This document shows positions 35,527 through 46,934 of a stretch of 64,000 nt of DNA, one piece after another. The translations under genes and the position numbers were made by a program. Position 1 is the stretch's first letter, and the number at the start of each line of letters is the position of its first letter. Source of the stretch: Floccularia luteovirens (lineage: Eukaryota; Basidiomycota; Agaricomycetes; Agaricales; Squamanitaceae); the NCBI GenBank assembly GCA_009739215.1, contig VSJF01000010.1, positions 1,178,001-1,242,000 of the forward strand, given 5' to 3'. Under the pieces are notes generated by a model. The model did no database searches and was not told where the DNA came from. It was given only the letters and a program-made list of their open reading frames with translations.

Positions 35527-38304
35527 ATGCCTGCTCCCCTCCCCTTCTCCTCCCCGAATCAATCCCAATATCCTGCTCTATACCTTTATCCTCTTAATGA
35601 CTCTTTCCTCCCAAAACACATCGTTCTCTCAAACAACCAGCGCGTAAAAATCGGTCGTCAAACAAATGTCAAAACTGCCCCTGGAGAGCGAAACGGTTAC
35701 TTTGACTCAAAAGTCCTCAGTAGACAGCATGCAGAGGTTTGGGAAGACAACGGCAAGGTCTGACTCTACCCCTTGGTCCCCCATCGAATATCCAATCTAA
35801 ATAAGTTTATTTTTCTCCAAGATTTACATCAAAGATGTAAAGAGTTCAAACGGAACATTTATCAACGGAGAGAGGCTCAGTCCCGAGGGTGTTGATTCCG
35901 ATCCCTGGCCTCTTAATAGTGACGACATTGTTGTATGTCTTCTATCTTTCCCTTTCATTCATTTATTTTCGTATTCATTTATCTCTCAGGAATTTGGTAT
36001 TGATATTGTTGGAGACGACAACAAGACTATCATTCATCACAAGGTTGCTGCACGCGTCGTCTGCGTGTTCTCAGAACAAGACCTCCACATTGCTCAACGT
36101 GCAGAACAACACCAACAACACCAACAACAACAATATCAGCAAAGCCAGCAACCTTCCACAATCCAAAATCAACCTGGTCCGAGTTCCGTCAATGGAAACC
36201 CCACCTTTAATTTCGCTGCTACCCAACAACGCCGTCCTCAACTATCTCAACAAGGGCTCGCAGGAATGGGTGGAATGGGTGGTAGTATGCGTCCTCCGGG
36301 GAAAAGCGGATTAACTTTCGACCACATCCTTAATCGTCTTCAGGTCGAACTACAGAAAAGCCGCGAAACAGGTACAGAACTCAACTCTTTGACCGGAGCT
36401 ATGAACGAAATTCATGACACCCTTGGTGGCGGTTTGGTGCGCCATTTTCACTTAAAAGTGCCTAATATGCACCTCATAACTATTTACAGCCCCCAAATCT
36501 CCCTCCACATCCGACAACTCTTCCCCCAGTGAGACCTCAACCTCCTTCCCAAGAACCTGTTTCACAAGAAGCACAGCCCTCCGACCAACCACCGACCAGC
36601 TCCTCTCCGGTTGCATCAACGGCTGTTATCAGCGATCTTCAATCCCAGCTTCAAAGTACCCAGTCGTCACTTGCCGCACATGTTGAAAAAATCCGCGCAC
36701 TTGAAGGTGTCTTGGCTGAGCAAGAGTCTATCAAACATGAGGTTCGTTCCTTACGGGAGATGATAGAATCAAGACGACGGGAGATCCAAACCGAAGAAGA
36801 CGAAAAGCTACAGCGCCACCTACAGGACCATGCCACCCAACGCAGGGCATTCGATTTCGAGGAAGATGATGATCACGATCAAGATAGTGATGATGATGCT
36901 CGCAGCATCAATACTATCATCCCACATGAACTTGAGAGTGTCGAGGAAGAGGATGAAGAGCAGCTTGCTGAGGAAGAAAGGCGAGAACACCTTCAAAACG
37001 CTCAGGATCAAGAATCAGAGCGGGAACAGGAACAACTGTACGGCTCGAATCAAGAAGATGATAGGGTGCCCGAAGAATCGCACGAGGATGAGGGAGAGCG
37101 TGGAAGAGATGAACTCGGAATGGGCCGACCGCGTACCCCAGAACCAACGCATCTAGGTCTACGAGATTCTGATTCTTACGATCCTAGGCCCCGCAACTCC
37201 ACTATGCTTTCGGCAGCACCTCGACGATCTACCAGTTCCTCCCCACCTCGAACAGAAGTGAAATCCTCTCATGGGATGTTGACCGATGAAGTCTTTGAGC
37301 AAATTATGAACTTTTCTGTGCATTTTGGAGCGGTGATGACTCTTACTTCGACCTTGGAACAACAACATGCTGCTGCACAGTCGACTATCCAGGCGTTAGA
37401 GCGCAAGGTGGAGACCCTCGAAGCCACTTTAAAAGCACAACAAGAGAGTGTTCGCGCACCTCCACCCCCTCAACACGAATCACCAAAGGAAGATCAAGAA
37501 TCATTAACAGAACTCATGAGTCAGTGGAAAAAGTCCCTCGAAGGCCAATGGACGAACGTGCAAGAGGAATGGAATGAAGAACGCGAACGCCTCAGCAAAG
37601 CCCGAGAAGAATGGGAATCAAAAGTCCGACAGATGGATTCAGGATTGGAAAAGCTTGCAACATTACAATCATCATTTCTCTCTCAGCGCAATCAGGATTT
37701 TCAACTTCTCCATCAGGGAATCGGGAACGGTGATGCTGTGAAGCATAATGGGCTAGTTACACCTCCTAGTCCTAGGAGTCAATCGTCAGACTCCAATAGA
37801 TACCGAAGACGAAGACGACGGTCTGGAGCTTCAGGACGGAATAGGTCTGCTTCACGATCAAGGAGTGGATCGCGGGATGGTTTGGACATTGATACTGATA
37901 CCACCCTCGCTTCAGAGGAATCGAACGAGGAAAAGGATAAGACTTTAGCCACTACCCGTTCACTATTCCCTACCCATGACGAGAAGGACACTTTGGTCGA
38001 AGCAACAGCTGTTGATACGGCTGTTCACCATGACGGGGAGGGAACGCTAGCGACACCAGAATCATCTGTGTATAAGCTATCACATTCTAGTCAGGCCATA
38101 GCTGTGCCCGAGTCTACCGATGCAAAAGGAGTGGTGACTCGCACAGTCGTGGATCCAGTGCGTCGTCTTGTTGGCTGCTTTCTATGTTGCCGATTCATTG
38201 TTGATACCTCACTTCAGCATTCAATGAACCTCCAGGCTGCGATTGGTGTTTTGGTTTTAAGTGTAGCGGCTGCAGCTGTTTTTTACAGGGTTAAATCGGA
38301 TTGA
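35527..38304 (+). CDS. FHA-domain, coiled-coil, C-terminally anchored protein (SLMAP/Far10-like)
   Basis: A four-exon gene (introns 35758-35821, 35933-35989, 36437-36489) encoding about 867 residues with an unbroken frame. The N-terminal FHA domain covers roughly residues 20-140: IKIGRQ-like VKIGRQ, SRQHAEVWEDNGK, DVKSSNGTFING and DDIVEFGIDIVGED-like EFGIDIVGDDNKTIIHH. It is followed by a Gln/His-rich stretch, coiled coils (about 300-420 and 540-650), an acidic Glu-rich region, an Arg/Ser-rich segment (RYRRRRRRSGASGRNRSASR) and a final hydrophobic helix (AAIGVLVLSVAAAAVFY) ending just before the stop. FHA plus coiled coil plus tail anchor is the plan of SLMAP in animals and Far9/Far10 (Vps64) and HAM-4 in fungi, components of STRIPAK at ER or nuclear membranes. 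The assignment is by architecture. Confidence 0.85.
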
Positions 38305-39685
38305 TAAACAAAATATGGAAGACTTTTTTTGCATACATCTGAGAAAGCCTATTTTCAGGATGACATATGATGTATTATCTTTTGCTTCCCCCAAGAGGCT
38401 CGTTTTCTTTAGTATCGAGCATCTCATACTGTCACTATCATTATTCCCTTCTTTGTCATTTCTCTCTCTGTCTCTGTCTCTCTGATTTCTCTCATCATCC
38501 TTTTCTCCTATATATGCTTTCCCCTCTCTACTTCTCGCGGTTATTTAAAAGACCGAAAATTCATCCTCTTTCAATTTTTTTCTCCTCCTTTTCCCCAACG
38601 AGATAATGAGCCTAATGTTAGCATGCCTAAAATTAAAACATACAGTATATATTTGCTGAGATTGCGTGGATCTTGCGAAAAAATTCAATTAATAATCGTT
38701 GACAAAGACTATGCGCTAGGTATTAGGAAGGATCAACGTTTGACCCTCGCCTTTTCTTTTTTTAGTTACTGACGCAATGAATGAGAAAGATTAGTAAATG
38801 AATGAGATGATATATACTTAACCCGAGGTTTGTCTTGACAGAATTCGAAATGATCGTGATGAAATGAAATGTTAATATAGAGAAGAGGTCCCGTGTGCCC
38901 TCGAGAGGGACAGAATAATAGAATGGGAATAATACATTCAAAACATCATCACATGAACTTGAACCTTGTGATTCAATTTCTCTTTAGTATTTGACTTGTC
39001 TCTTAAGTGTACCATGGTTTGGACATTAAAGAGACAAGAAAATTTCTCGGGTAAGGAGACCACTAAAGACCGCATGCGTTTTTACGGATCTTCATTCGAC
39101 AAACCTTTGATTCTTTCTGATAAATGAGATCAATCTTCCTTCGGCAGGGATTGATTCTCGCTTCTCTCTCTAAGTTAAAGATATGACTGTTGTGAACGGG
39201 ATTCGTTTCTGTAGTTATTTTTGAAAAGAACTGGTGGGGCATAACCTCGGTTATGGGATATGTGACTGTGGAAAAGTAAGTGAGAAGTTCAAATGAATGT
39301 GGTGGAATTTGCCATACCTGTCGTTTGACACAACTCAGGGATGTTACGACAACCGATAAATGGACGTATTCCCTATAATAAGATAAGTGTGATTTTCTGA
39401 GGAAAAGCTTCCATGGTGGACAGGTGAAGGGACCACATAGTATTTGCATCTCATGACCGAGTTCCAGTTCCATTAGTAGAAGAAATGGTTGTGATTGCTG
39501 TTATGGCATATATATATGTGTGTGTGAATCATCAGCCGGCCTGATGCTCCGAATTTGACTACTGAGTTGGGGGGAGAGTCTAGCCGTTAAAGCCATCCTC
39601 CCCCAAGAAAAAAGAGGGGTCGGCCGCACTCAAAAAGCCGGTTCCACTGGTTAAGGTAGTAATCTCTCCCCTCATTTCTGATAAT

Positions 39686-39706
39686 CCCCCCCCCCCCCCG
39701 CCCCCC
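39686..39706. repeat. Poly-C tract
   Basis: Fourteen C in a row, one G, then six C. Such a tract is prone to length error in assembly and to slippage in vivo. Confidence 0.85.
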
Positions 39707-39736
39707 TTTGCGTCCCGTAAAAAACTCACCTTCATA

Positions 39737-39934
39737 ATGTTGGTCGAACGTCAGTTCTCGCAATCGCCATCCAGAAGATTATCACTCACTGAGAAAATAT
39801 CGGCATTCGGAGCGAAACTTACCAGAAGCTTAAGCGCGAGCGAGGATGATGACACGTTTTGTGATACCGAGAGTAGAGACTCTGTACCTTCAGAGTTACC
39901 TAGATTAACAGGTGAGTACAAAGCAGGAAATTGA
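39737..39934 (+). CDS. Possible short Ser-rich protein or alternative first exon
   Basis: Open frame MLVERQFSQSPSRRLSLTEK followed by a basic helix and an acidic DDDTFCDTESRD stretch. A consensus donor (GTGAGTAC) lies at 39912. Splicing from it to an AG at about 40210 would join in frame to DRQRSASRGREAL of the DUF3602 gene. That intron would be about 300 bases, against 50-65 elsewhere in the window. It could be a separate small gene, an alternative first exon or chance; I cannot decide. Confidence 0.25.
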   Translation: MLVERQFSQSPSRRLSLTEKISAFGAKLTRSLSASEDDDTFCDTESRDSVPSELPRLTGEYKAGN

Positions 39935-40204
39935 TGTAGTTTATATAGAAGATGGTGGTTGTAGTTAAAGCCTTGAGATAAGAGAGATAAGGGTTGATGC
40001 AGATGTTGCTATCTCGCTATCTTATCGCTCCCCTCCACTCTCTTCCAGTCTCTTACCCACACTTTTAATCATTATGGGGATTTGACGGCTGTTATATGCT
40101 TTTGTGAAGTGCTAATGGAAAGCATCATTTATGAATTTTAAAAATTCCCATTTAAACACCGTTTTTGGCTTTGACCTTGTTCCACTTTCTTATCTCACTA
40201 CTCC

Positions 40205-41085
40205 ATGGCAGACAGACAACGCTCCGCTTCCCGTGGCCGCGAAGCACTTGTGAGTCTTCGTCCTCATATCATCACTATGCCGTGATCATTGATGAGTCCC
40301 TTTTTGCCTAGCAATCTACTGGCAGAGGTGGTTTCGGGAATATACGGCAACAATCAACTTCCTTAGATGCCAGGCCTGATACTGGCCCTAGACGATTTCT
40401 CAAACTCGAGGGGTCGTGAACCACTTAATCCCAACAAGGTATGTGAATGATCCCTTTTGTCATATAGTCCCCCCTGTTGATCCCTGGTCTTTGTCAAGGT
40501 ATACTCCACTGGCCGTGGCGGTGCTGGAAACCTTCGTTCTCCATCTCGGGAGGTTACCAAGGTGCCATCAACAGCGACCATTGAAGAGGAAGTTATCAAG
40601 TCTTATGCCATGAATAAACAGGATATGCCTGTTAGTACTGGTCTTTTTCTTGTTATTTTATGTAGTTTACTGATAAGAGAAACATTCAGTTCTCTACTGG
40701 ACGTGGTGGTATGGGCAACATCTCAGGCTCCTCTCGTTCACGTTCTCGTGGCCCTGCTGCATACTCTACTGGTAGAGGGGGTGCCGGAAATATCGTAGCT
40801 AGTGATGGCAATGGCATAGAGCCCGAGATAATTGATGAAGAGGAACGTAGGAAATTAGGTAGCCCGAAATTTGAAGCATAGTGAGTGAAGACTCCCCATC
40901 GGTTTGTTTGTCTGTCTCAAAATGGGTTTCAAAGCCATTCCACTGGACGTGGTGGAGCAGCCAATATCATAACAGGCCCAACGCCGGATGTTGAACATCA
41001 CCCCCATAATAATCCAGGATTCGAGTCAACTGGACGAGGCGGTGCAGGAAATATTGTAATTGGTCGTTCCAGGTCTCGCAGTTAG
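40205..41085 (+). CDS. DUF3602 / Par32-like repeat protein (one-base frame break)
   Basis: Starts MADRQRSASRGREAL. It contains six copies of an S-T-G-R-G-G-x-x-N motif (STGRGGFGN, STGRGGAGN twice before the last, STGRGGMGN, STGRGGAAN, and a final STGRGGAGN) spread over five exons. It ends VIGRSRSRS-stop. Repeated GRGGAGN motifs define the fungal DUF3602 family; yeast Par32 uses such motifs to inhibit ammonium transporters under TORC1 control, and the same role here is only inference. Introns: 40250-40311, 40439-40498 and two more, all joining in frame. In exon 2 the frame runs ..DARPDTGP and must shift by one surplus base (40390) to give DDFSNSRGREPLNPNK; otherwise a TGA follows. Mostly disordered, cytosolic. 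Confidence 0.85.
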
Positions 41086-41591
41086 ACTTGAATGATTGGA
41101 TCTCTATATGTATGAGTGCCATTTTAAGTATTTCCTCTCTTTCATGTCCAACCATCTTTTTTTTACACAAATCGAACTTGTTGTACATCACTTGTAAACG
41201 TGCCGTGTACTTTCCTGGCTATGAAATTATACATTATTCTTTACATAATGGGAGCTTTTTGTTCCATTTGATAAAAACCGCATGTTGATTTGTTAATACT
41301 TGGTACCTATCAATGTCCCGAAACTAAACCTGGCTTGATCAGCTGGTGTCTTCAATCTTACATGGTCCGGCCAAAGTGTATGACAAACTTATGACAAACG
41401 GCGTCAATTACCCCTTTCCCCCATTCTGATCGGGATTCTAAAAAGAACACGACATGCCAATCAGACTTATGCATGACTGGGGTGAGAAATTAGGCCTTAG
41501 GATTCAAAGCGGGAGGAACTTGTTAAACGTGCATCGATTAAAAACGTAAAGACAACACTCGAATTGTATCTGACCATAAACCCAATGAAGA
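41086..41591. other. Spacer between convergent genes
   Basis: 3' regions of the DUF3602 gene and of WSC copy 1. No gene recognised. Confidence 0.4.
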
Positions 41592-42800
41592 TTACGCGTA
41601 AGGAGCCATCTGAATATAGACATCCTGGCATGCAGATTCTGAGTAGTGAGGGTGATTCACAACGGGAGAATAGACGATATCGAGTCTTCCGCTGGCTGTA
41701 ATGTTGGGACAGAGACCCCAAAGATCAGTATGGCCTGATGCAGAGAGGAGGGGGTATCCGATAAATGGACCATTCGGAGAGATTGGATTGGGCTGGGTTC
41801 ATTTTTATCAGCTGAAAGATTGTAATGATATATGCAAAGATACAAACCTTGGCACAATAACCGGCATAACCATTGGAGGAAGAAGGGTATACAAATGCCT
41901 GCGAGTCTCCGACGTTGGGAGCAATTGGCTTGGAATTATATGATGTCAGTATCCCATTGACGACGCCAAAGTTGTAATAATCAGTATATGGACATCCAGC
42001 AGGGCATGTCTGCGTCAAGGTTAGCAATTATTTAGACCAAGGATATTGGGTACCTACCGACATGATCGTATAAAAAATTGGATCGGTGAAGGGATTGGTA
42101 GGAATCGCATACAACTTTGTTACTGTTTGAGTTCCAGTTTTTGGAATAGCTTGCATGATATTGTTGCCAAAACTGAATGAATCTCGCCAGGTAATACATG
42201 TATTAGGGCTGGGTGGTGTAGCAGCACTATCTTGATACAACGCCAACCGGTTTCCAGCTCCACATAGTTCAGTGTTGTCTCCTGGACAAACAAAGTTGCA
42301 GTCGCTGTCACTCATTAATTGGCCATAGGGCATGTAGTTATCACACCCTAAATATAAACCACAATGAGTATCTAAATTTGACTTATTATGAGCCGAGGAA
42401 ACTCACAACATTCACTTCCATATTCAAGGCCGGCTAGACCATAGCCGTTAGCATGGCAAGTTGCGGTACACCTCTCGGCACTAGATCCTTGAGGAATGTC
42501 GATACGGAAAGTAAGAATTCGTGGTCCAAAATCCCTATTAATAACAAATTATGATAAGTTCATGATGCATGGCATTCACAAAGGCATACTCACTTGTAGC
42601 AGCCTTTATACTGCCAAGTACCGACAGTTTGCTTGATACTAGGGGACTGCCGGGTCTGCAATTCGGGCTGTGGGGAAGGATATGCGAACACCTAATCAAG
42701 TTGATTTAGATTGGAAAGTAAAGATAGATCAAGATAAAGTACTGACTTGGAGCACAAGAACGAGGTTGATGACAGCAGTAAAAATAGATGGGAAAGCCAT
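41592..42800 (-). CDS. WSC-domain secreted protein, copy 1
   Basis: Secreted or cell-wall protein. The signal peptide (MAFPSIFTAVINLVLVLQVF, cleaved near AYP) is followed by a short linker and a WSC domain. The domain begins GTWQYKGCY and includes ILTFRIDIPQGSSAERCTAT, CHANGYGLAGLEYGSECC and GCDNYMPYGQLMSDSDCNFV, then CPGDNTELCGAGNRLALYQ, with the conserved cysteines. WSC domains bind carbohydrate, mainly beta-glucan. The C-terminal half (NTCITWRDSFSFGNNIMQAI, NFGVVNGILTSYNSKPIAP, GYAGYCAK, GHTDLWGLCPNITASGRLD, SACQDVYIQMAPYA-stop) is a second, uncharacterised domain. Several short introns join in frame. Intact, unlike copy 2 about 2 kb upstream. No membrane anchor seen. Confidence 0.85.
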
Positions 42801-42862
42801 AGTGATTCAATCTGAGGTAAGAAAGATTCCACAAAGATTGTGTTCTGCTACCTACATACGCT

Positions 42863-42869
42863 TTTTATA
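42863..42869 (-). promoter_or_regulatory. TATA-like box of WSC copy 1
   Basis: TATAAAA on the minus strand about 65 bases upstream of the start at 42800. Confidence 0.4.
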
Positions 42870-42939
42870 AACTTCCGGTCAAGGCACAACTCTGCTTTGT
42901 GAAATAGCTAGGAAGGAAATGAACTGAGAAAACCAGTAC

Positions 42940-43510
42940 CAGTATACGCTGGGCAGGGGGGCTTGATAACCATCAATCTTGTGTCGGACAGGAAACCCCG
43001 AAATGCAGGATAAAGAGAAATGGAATGCAAGTACGAAACAATTCTGCTAGATCGGCAAATGTTGAATGACGTTCAAATCAAGTCAGGATCGGTGACTCTG
43101 CGGAAATTATTGTTGGAGTTTGACAGCAATTCGACATGCAGGTGTGTAAGTTATGCCTGGTGGGCATTGACCGCCCCTTCCTTTCCTGAAATGTAGCTCC
43201 GCCGCGGAAAAAGACAGTTATCAGAGGAAGTTAATTAGAGGGTCGATACTCTCAATACTTTTAGGTAAGTATATAGGTATAAGAGCTGGTTCAAATCCTG
43301 AACTGTTTTAGCGAAAGTAGTGATATAACTAGACAATAACTACTCACCACGCAATGTCCCATCACAACGATAATAGGAAAGAGGTCGGATTGTTGATCAT
43401 TTAGAAGTTGTTGAAGATTGGTAGCCGACGGAATTTAAGTGATATCTGCGCCACGTGTTTCATTAACTCAAGGAATTGTTAACATTTGGTACAGAGGTAG
43501 CACTGACAAA
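42940..43510. repeat. Duplicated segment X, copy 1
   Basis: Intergenic segment matched by 45992-46330 and 46508-46918. Shared stretches include TTATGCC(T)(G/T)GTGGGCATTGACCGCC-like sequence, GCGAAAGTAGTGATAT and TAGCCGACGGA(A/G)TTTAA. It lies just upstream of WSC copy 1. No coding sense recognised. Confidence 0.7.
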
Positions 43511-43692
43511 TTTATTTCTCGAGATGTCAAGCTGTTTAGGCTGACAATATTGAACATGTACAACAAAGACTCTGTATGATCAATTGGTTGTTTTATGTTC
43601 TTTGTTTGGAAACTCGATCGGAGTATATTCTTCATAGCCTAACTATGACTTTCGAAAAAAAAAGTTGTACATGGGGAATTGACCAGGAGATG

Positions 43693-44930
43693 TTAAACAA
43701 GAGGTGTCATCTCTATATTAACATCCTGGCATGCAGACTTGAGATAGTGAGGATGATTTTCGACTGGGGAGAAAACAATATCAAGTCGGCCATCAGCAGA
43801 AATATTAGGACAGAGGCTCCAAAGATCGACATGGCCAGAGGCCGAGAGCAAAGGGAATCCTATGAAAGGGCCAGTTGGAGAATTTGGGTTGGGCTAGGAA
43901 ACAAATTTAATTGGAGTTCGTATCGAAGTCGAGGGCCACTAACCTTTGCACAGTACCCCGCATATCCCTGGACGGGAAGAGACGTGAATGCTTGTGATTC
44001 TCCAATTACTGGAGCAAAGGGTTCCGTATTGAAGGATGTCAAAACACCTTTGTCAACTCCAAAGTTGAAAAAATCGCTAAATCCACATCCTGGCGGGCAT
44101 GTCTATACAACACTCAAATATCAGGTATAAGAATACAAATAATTGACCTACCGACATGATAGTATAGTAGACAGGATCGGTGAATGGGTTCGTAGCAACT
44201 GCAAATAGTTTCGTACGAGTGGAAGGATCGGTTTTTGGAACTGCCATCATTATATTGTTACCAAAGCTAAAGGAATCTCGCCAGGTAATGCAAACATTAG
44301 GGTCAGGTGGAGTGGCTGAGCTATCTTGATATAATGTCATGCGATTACCAGCACCGCATATTTCGGTGCTGTCTCCCGCGCAAGCAAAGTTGCATTCACT
44401 TTCGCTCGTCAAATTTCCATAGGGCTTATAATTGTCGCACCCTAAATTATTAAGGACAGTAAGATTCTATATTTGAATAGGAGAGAAGCTGAAAGAGAAT
44501 TTACAGCATTCGCTTCCAAATTCCATTCCAGCCAGGCCATAACCATTGGCATGGACAGGTTGCAGTGCACAGTTTCAGCACTTGAACCTGCAGGAATGTC
44601 GAATTCTGAAAGTGAGTAATTCGGGGTCCCGGACCGTCTCTATAACAATGAAGGTCAGATATGAAACTAGGATGCATAAGAAATGGGTTAACATGTAGCA
44701 GCCTTTATATTGCCAGGTGTCCGACGCTCTGCTTGACAGTACGGGATTGTCTAGGGTGCAACTTTGCGTGTACACTGGACGGACCCGAAAGAGCCTTGTC
44801 AAGTTATTTCAGTTGCTTTGGACATTAAGTAGTTAAATGAAGCCGGTAGACTCACTCGAAGAAGGAAAAAGAATTTAATTGCTGCAGCAATATGTAGAAG
44901 TGAAATGCATATCGAGTAATCTGGGATCAA
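43693..44930 (-). pseudogene. WSC-domain protein, copy 2 (decayed)
   Basis: Paralogue of WSC copy 1. Recognisable parts: DTWQYKGCY, a segment equivalent to the DIPxGSSAE and GLAGxExGSEC part, SESECNFACAGDSTEICGAG, NVCITWRDSFSFGNNIMMAV, FTDPVYYTIMS, GYAGYCAK, and SACQDVNIEMTPLV-stop. Several parts lie in conflicting frames without introns: one surplus base before TWQYKGCY and more in the GSSAE..GSEC stretch. The signal-peptide region (..IAAAIKFFFLL) has no in-frame ATG that I can connect. The C-terminal half is well preserved, which suggests recent loss or sequencing errors at the 5' side. Confidence 0.7.
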
Positions 44931-45105
44931 GGACCTCGAAGCTATTGGGCACCAAGTACAGCACGAGCATTTTATCGACCTCAGACGAGGGTGCATCATC
45001 AACTTTCGAAGCAGGAACAGCGACGGGCTCAGTTATTTGTGATTTGACAGTGCATACATGTGCATTTGAAGTGCCTCATTCCCTGGTATGTCAATGTACC
45101 TGATG

Positions 45106-45991
45106 TCAAGCTGTCATCAGAGGAAAAATCTTTGTTGTAAGAATGAGCAGAACACAAACGCTGGCAGTGTTGCACACGGTTATGTGAAAATCCCGCAATG
45201 CAGGTAGCCTGGAACTAGAGTATGACCACATCGTGGTAGCGGAATCGGGCAGGAAGTACATGCAAATAACCATGGTGAAAAGCCATGCACTATAGAGCAT
45301 GGATGTGTCTGTCCCGACGTAAACAATGGTACGAATGGGAAAACCAATGACGCATGTAGCACTTGGGTATAGCACCCTGGCTGGTTGAGTATTTGCCGGA
45401 TGTCTTAAAAATCTACCCGATGAAAAAGGATCGCTGCCTCCTGTGTAGTCAGCAGACCATGCTTCCCTCCAAGCGCCGGTGATATAGTACCCTTCGACAT
45501 GTGGTGCAAATAAGCAGTGCCTGAAGGCTGTATGAAGTTTTAGTATCAACCTCCCTTTACATCTGTGATATTGATAAGTGCACACCACGATATTCCAGAG
45601 AACAGTTCTCTTCCGACTGCACTAAGTTGAGCCTTCTCCCACTAAACGGCTTCCTCTTCAACCGAAGATTGACGCTCGCCGATGGGTGAACAACAGGAAG
45701 TCGCATTGGCATATGGAGCTATTGCTGGTCGGGCAATACAGTTCGTAGAAGTGGGAGAGCGTAAACTTGATTGATCCAACGAGGCTGGGGCTGATGGAAT
45801 GGTGAGTCAAGGCCATTCCACATGGATTTGAAGAATGTTTTTTGTACACTGAAGAGAAGCTCAGCTTATCAATCGGTGGATTGTCTACATACAAGTTGTC
45901 CTGCAACGTCGAGACATGTATTTTATCGCAACCAAATAGAAATGGCGGCCCGGAGCCTATTATCGGGCTTGACAACTGGAGGAAACAATTG
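45106..45991. repeat. Duplicated segment Y, copy 1
   Basis: Matched over most of its length by 46935-47830. The left half, read on the minus strand, contains YTGGSDPFSSGRF and LVPGYLHCGIF, paralleled by LVPGYLHFHV in copy 2. The right half, on the plus strand, contains MGEQQEVALAYGAIAGRAIQ, then a frame break at CTTGATTGATCC and an exon with LSCNVETCILSQPNRNGGPE and PIIGLDNW. Both halves look like parts of genes; neither is intact here. Confidence 0.7.
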
Positions 45992-46330
45992 CCAGTTTAC
46001 TCTGGGCAAGGGGGAAGTTCGAGCAATCATTCTCATGTCGGACAGGGGGCTTCTAAATGCAGAATGAAAAAAATGAAATGAAAGTACGAAACAGATCAGT
46101 TGATGCTGAATGACGTTGAACGAAGATTACTGCTTGTAGCTTGACAGCCATTCGGCATGCAGGCATGTAGGTTATGCCTTGTGGGCATTGACCGCCTCTT
46201 CCTTGCCTGAAATACAGGTCCGCCGCGGGGAAGATAGCTATGAGAAGAATAACTTCATCTAGAAGATCGAGTCATTAACGTAGTGGCTGTTGGTCGATAC
46301 TCCCAATACTTTATAAAGTAGTGATATGAC
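45992..46330. repeat. Duplicated segment X, copy 2
   Basis: Second copy of the segment at 42940-43510, truncated on the right. It directly follows Y copy 1. The shared core includes ATGTCGGACAGG against GTGTCGGACAGG and GTACGAAACA. Confidence 0.7.
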
Positions 46331-46507
46331 TGATGTGAGGTAGGCTTGTGTGCTAAGTACTGCTTAAGTATATGTACCTACTAAAGCTACTGCTACGAGA
46401 AGTAACGTTTCCGATTTCCTGTCACATGACTTTCCCCAAAAACTGATTAGATTACTGATTCAGATTAGATAACACGACAATCGCGCACATGTTTCCATTT
46501 CACCTTG

Positions 46508-46918
46508 AAATCAAGTCGAAGCGGTAGCTCTCCGGAAATTACTGCTCGTATCTTAATAGCATTTAACATGCAAGTGTGTGGTAGTATGCCGCCGTGGAGA
46601 AGAAAACTATCAGAAAAGAATAACTTCATCTAGAAGGTCGATGTTATTGACATAGTGGCTGTTAGTTGATGCTCTCGATACTTCATGAGGCTGTCTTGAG
46701 AATCTTAGACGATTATAAGTATGAAGAGGCGGTTCAGTTCCTGGAGTATTTCAGCGAAAGTAGTGATATGAATGGACAATAACAACTTGCCGCGCAATAT
46801 CCAATATGATAACAAGCCGGAATCAATCTTTGGAAGCTGATAGAGAGACTCGTTAGCCGACGGAGTTTAACTTGCGCTACGTGTTTCTGTGTTAACGATG
46901 TGGTACAGAGTAACATTG
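46508..46918. repeat. Duplicated segment X, copy 3
   Basis: Third copy of the X segment. It covers its right part best (GCGAAAGTAGTGATATGA, TAGCCGACGGAGTTTAAC, CTACGTGTTTC). It directly precedes Y copy 2. Confidence 0.65.
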
Positions 46919-46934
46919 ATAGATCTAGATTCTG

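Larger units (their letters stand above)
38305..40204. other. Spacer between the FHA gene and the DUF3602 gene
   Basis: It holds a CT/TC-rich tract near 38440-38490 and a C14 run. The minus-strand frame 39063-39473 (136 codons) has no recognisable similarity. The possible short exon at 39737 is listed separately. Confidence 0.4.

Noticed and set aside
38440..38490. CT-rich tract as a regulatory element
   Set aside because: It lies in the 3' region of the FHA gene and looks like simple low-complexity sequence.
39560..39680. G/C-rich stretch with GGTTCCACTGG resembling part of a structured RNA
   Set aside because: Complementary arms are imperfect and no complete cloverleaf or known RNA shape appears.
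43275..43300. GGTTCAAATCC resembling a tRNA T-arm
   Set aside because: No acceptor stem, D-arm or anticodon arm can be folded around it, and the other X-segment copies do not keep the motif.
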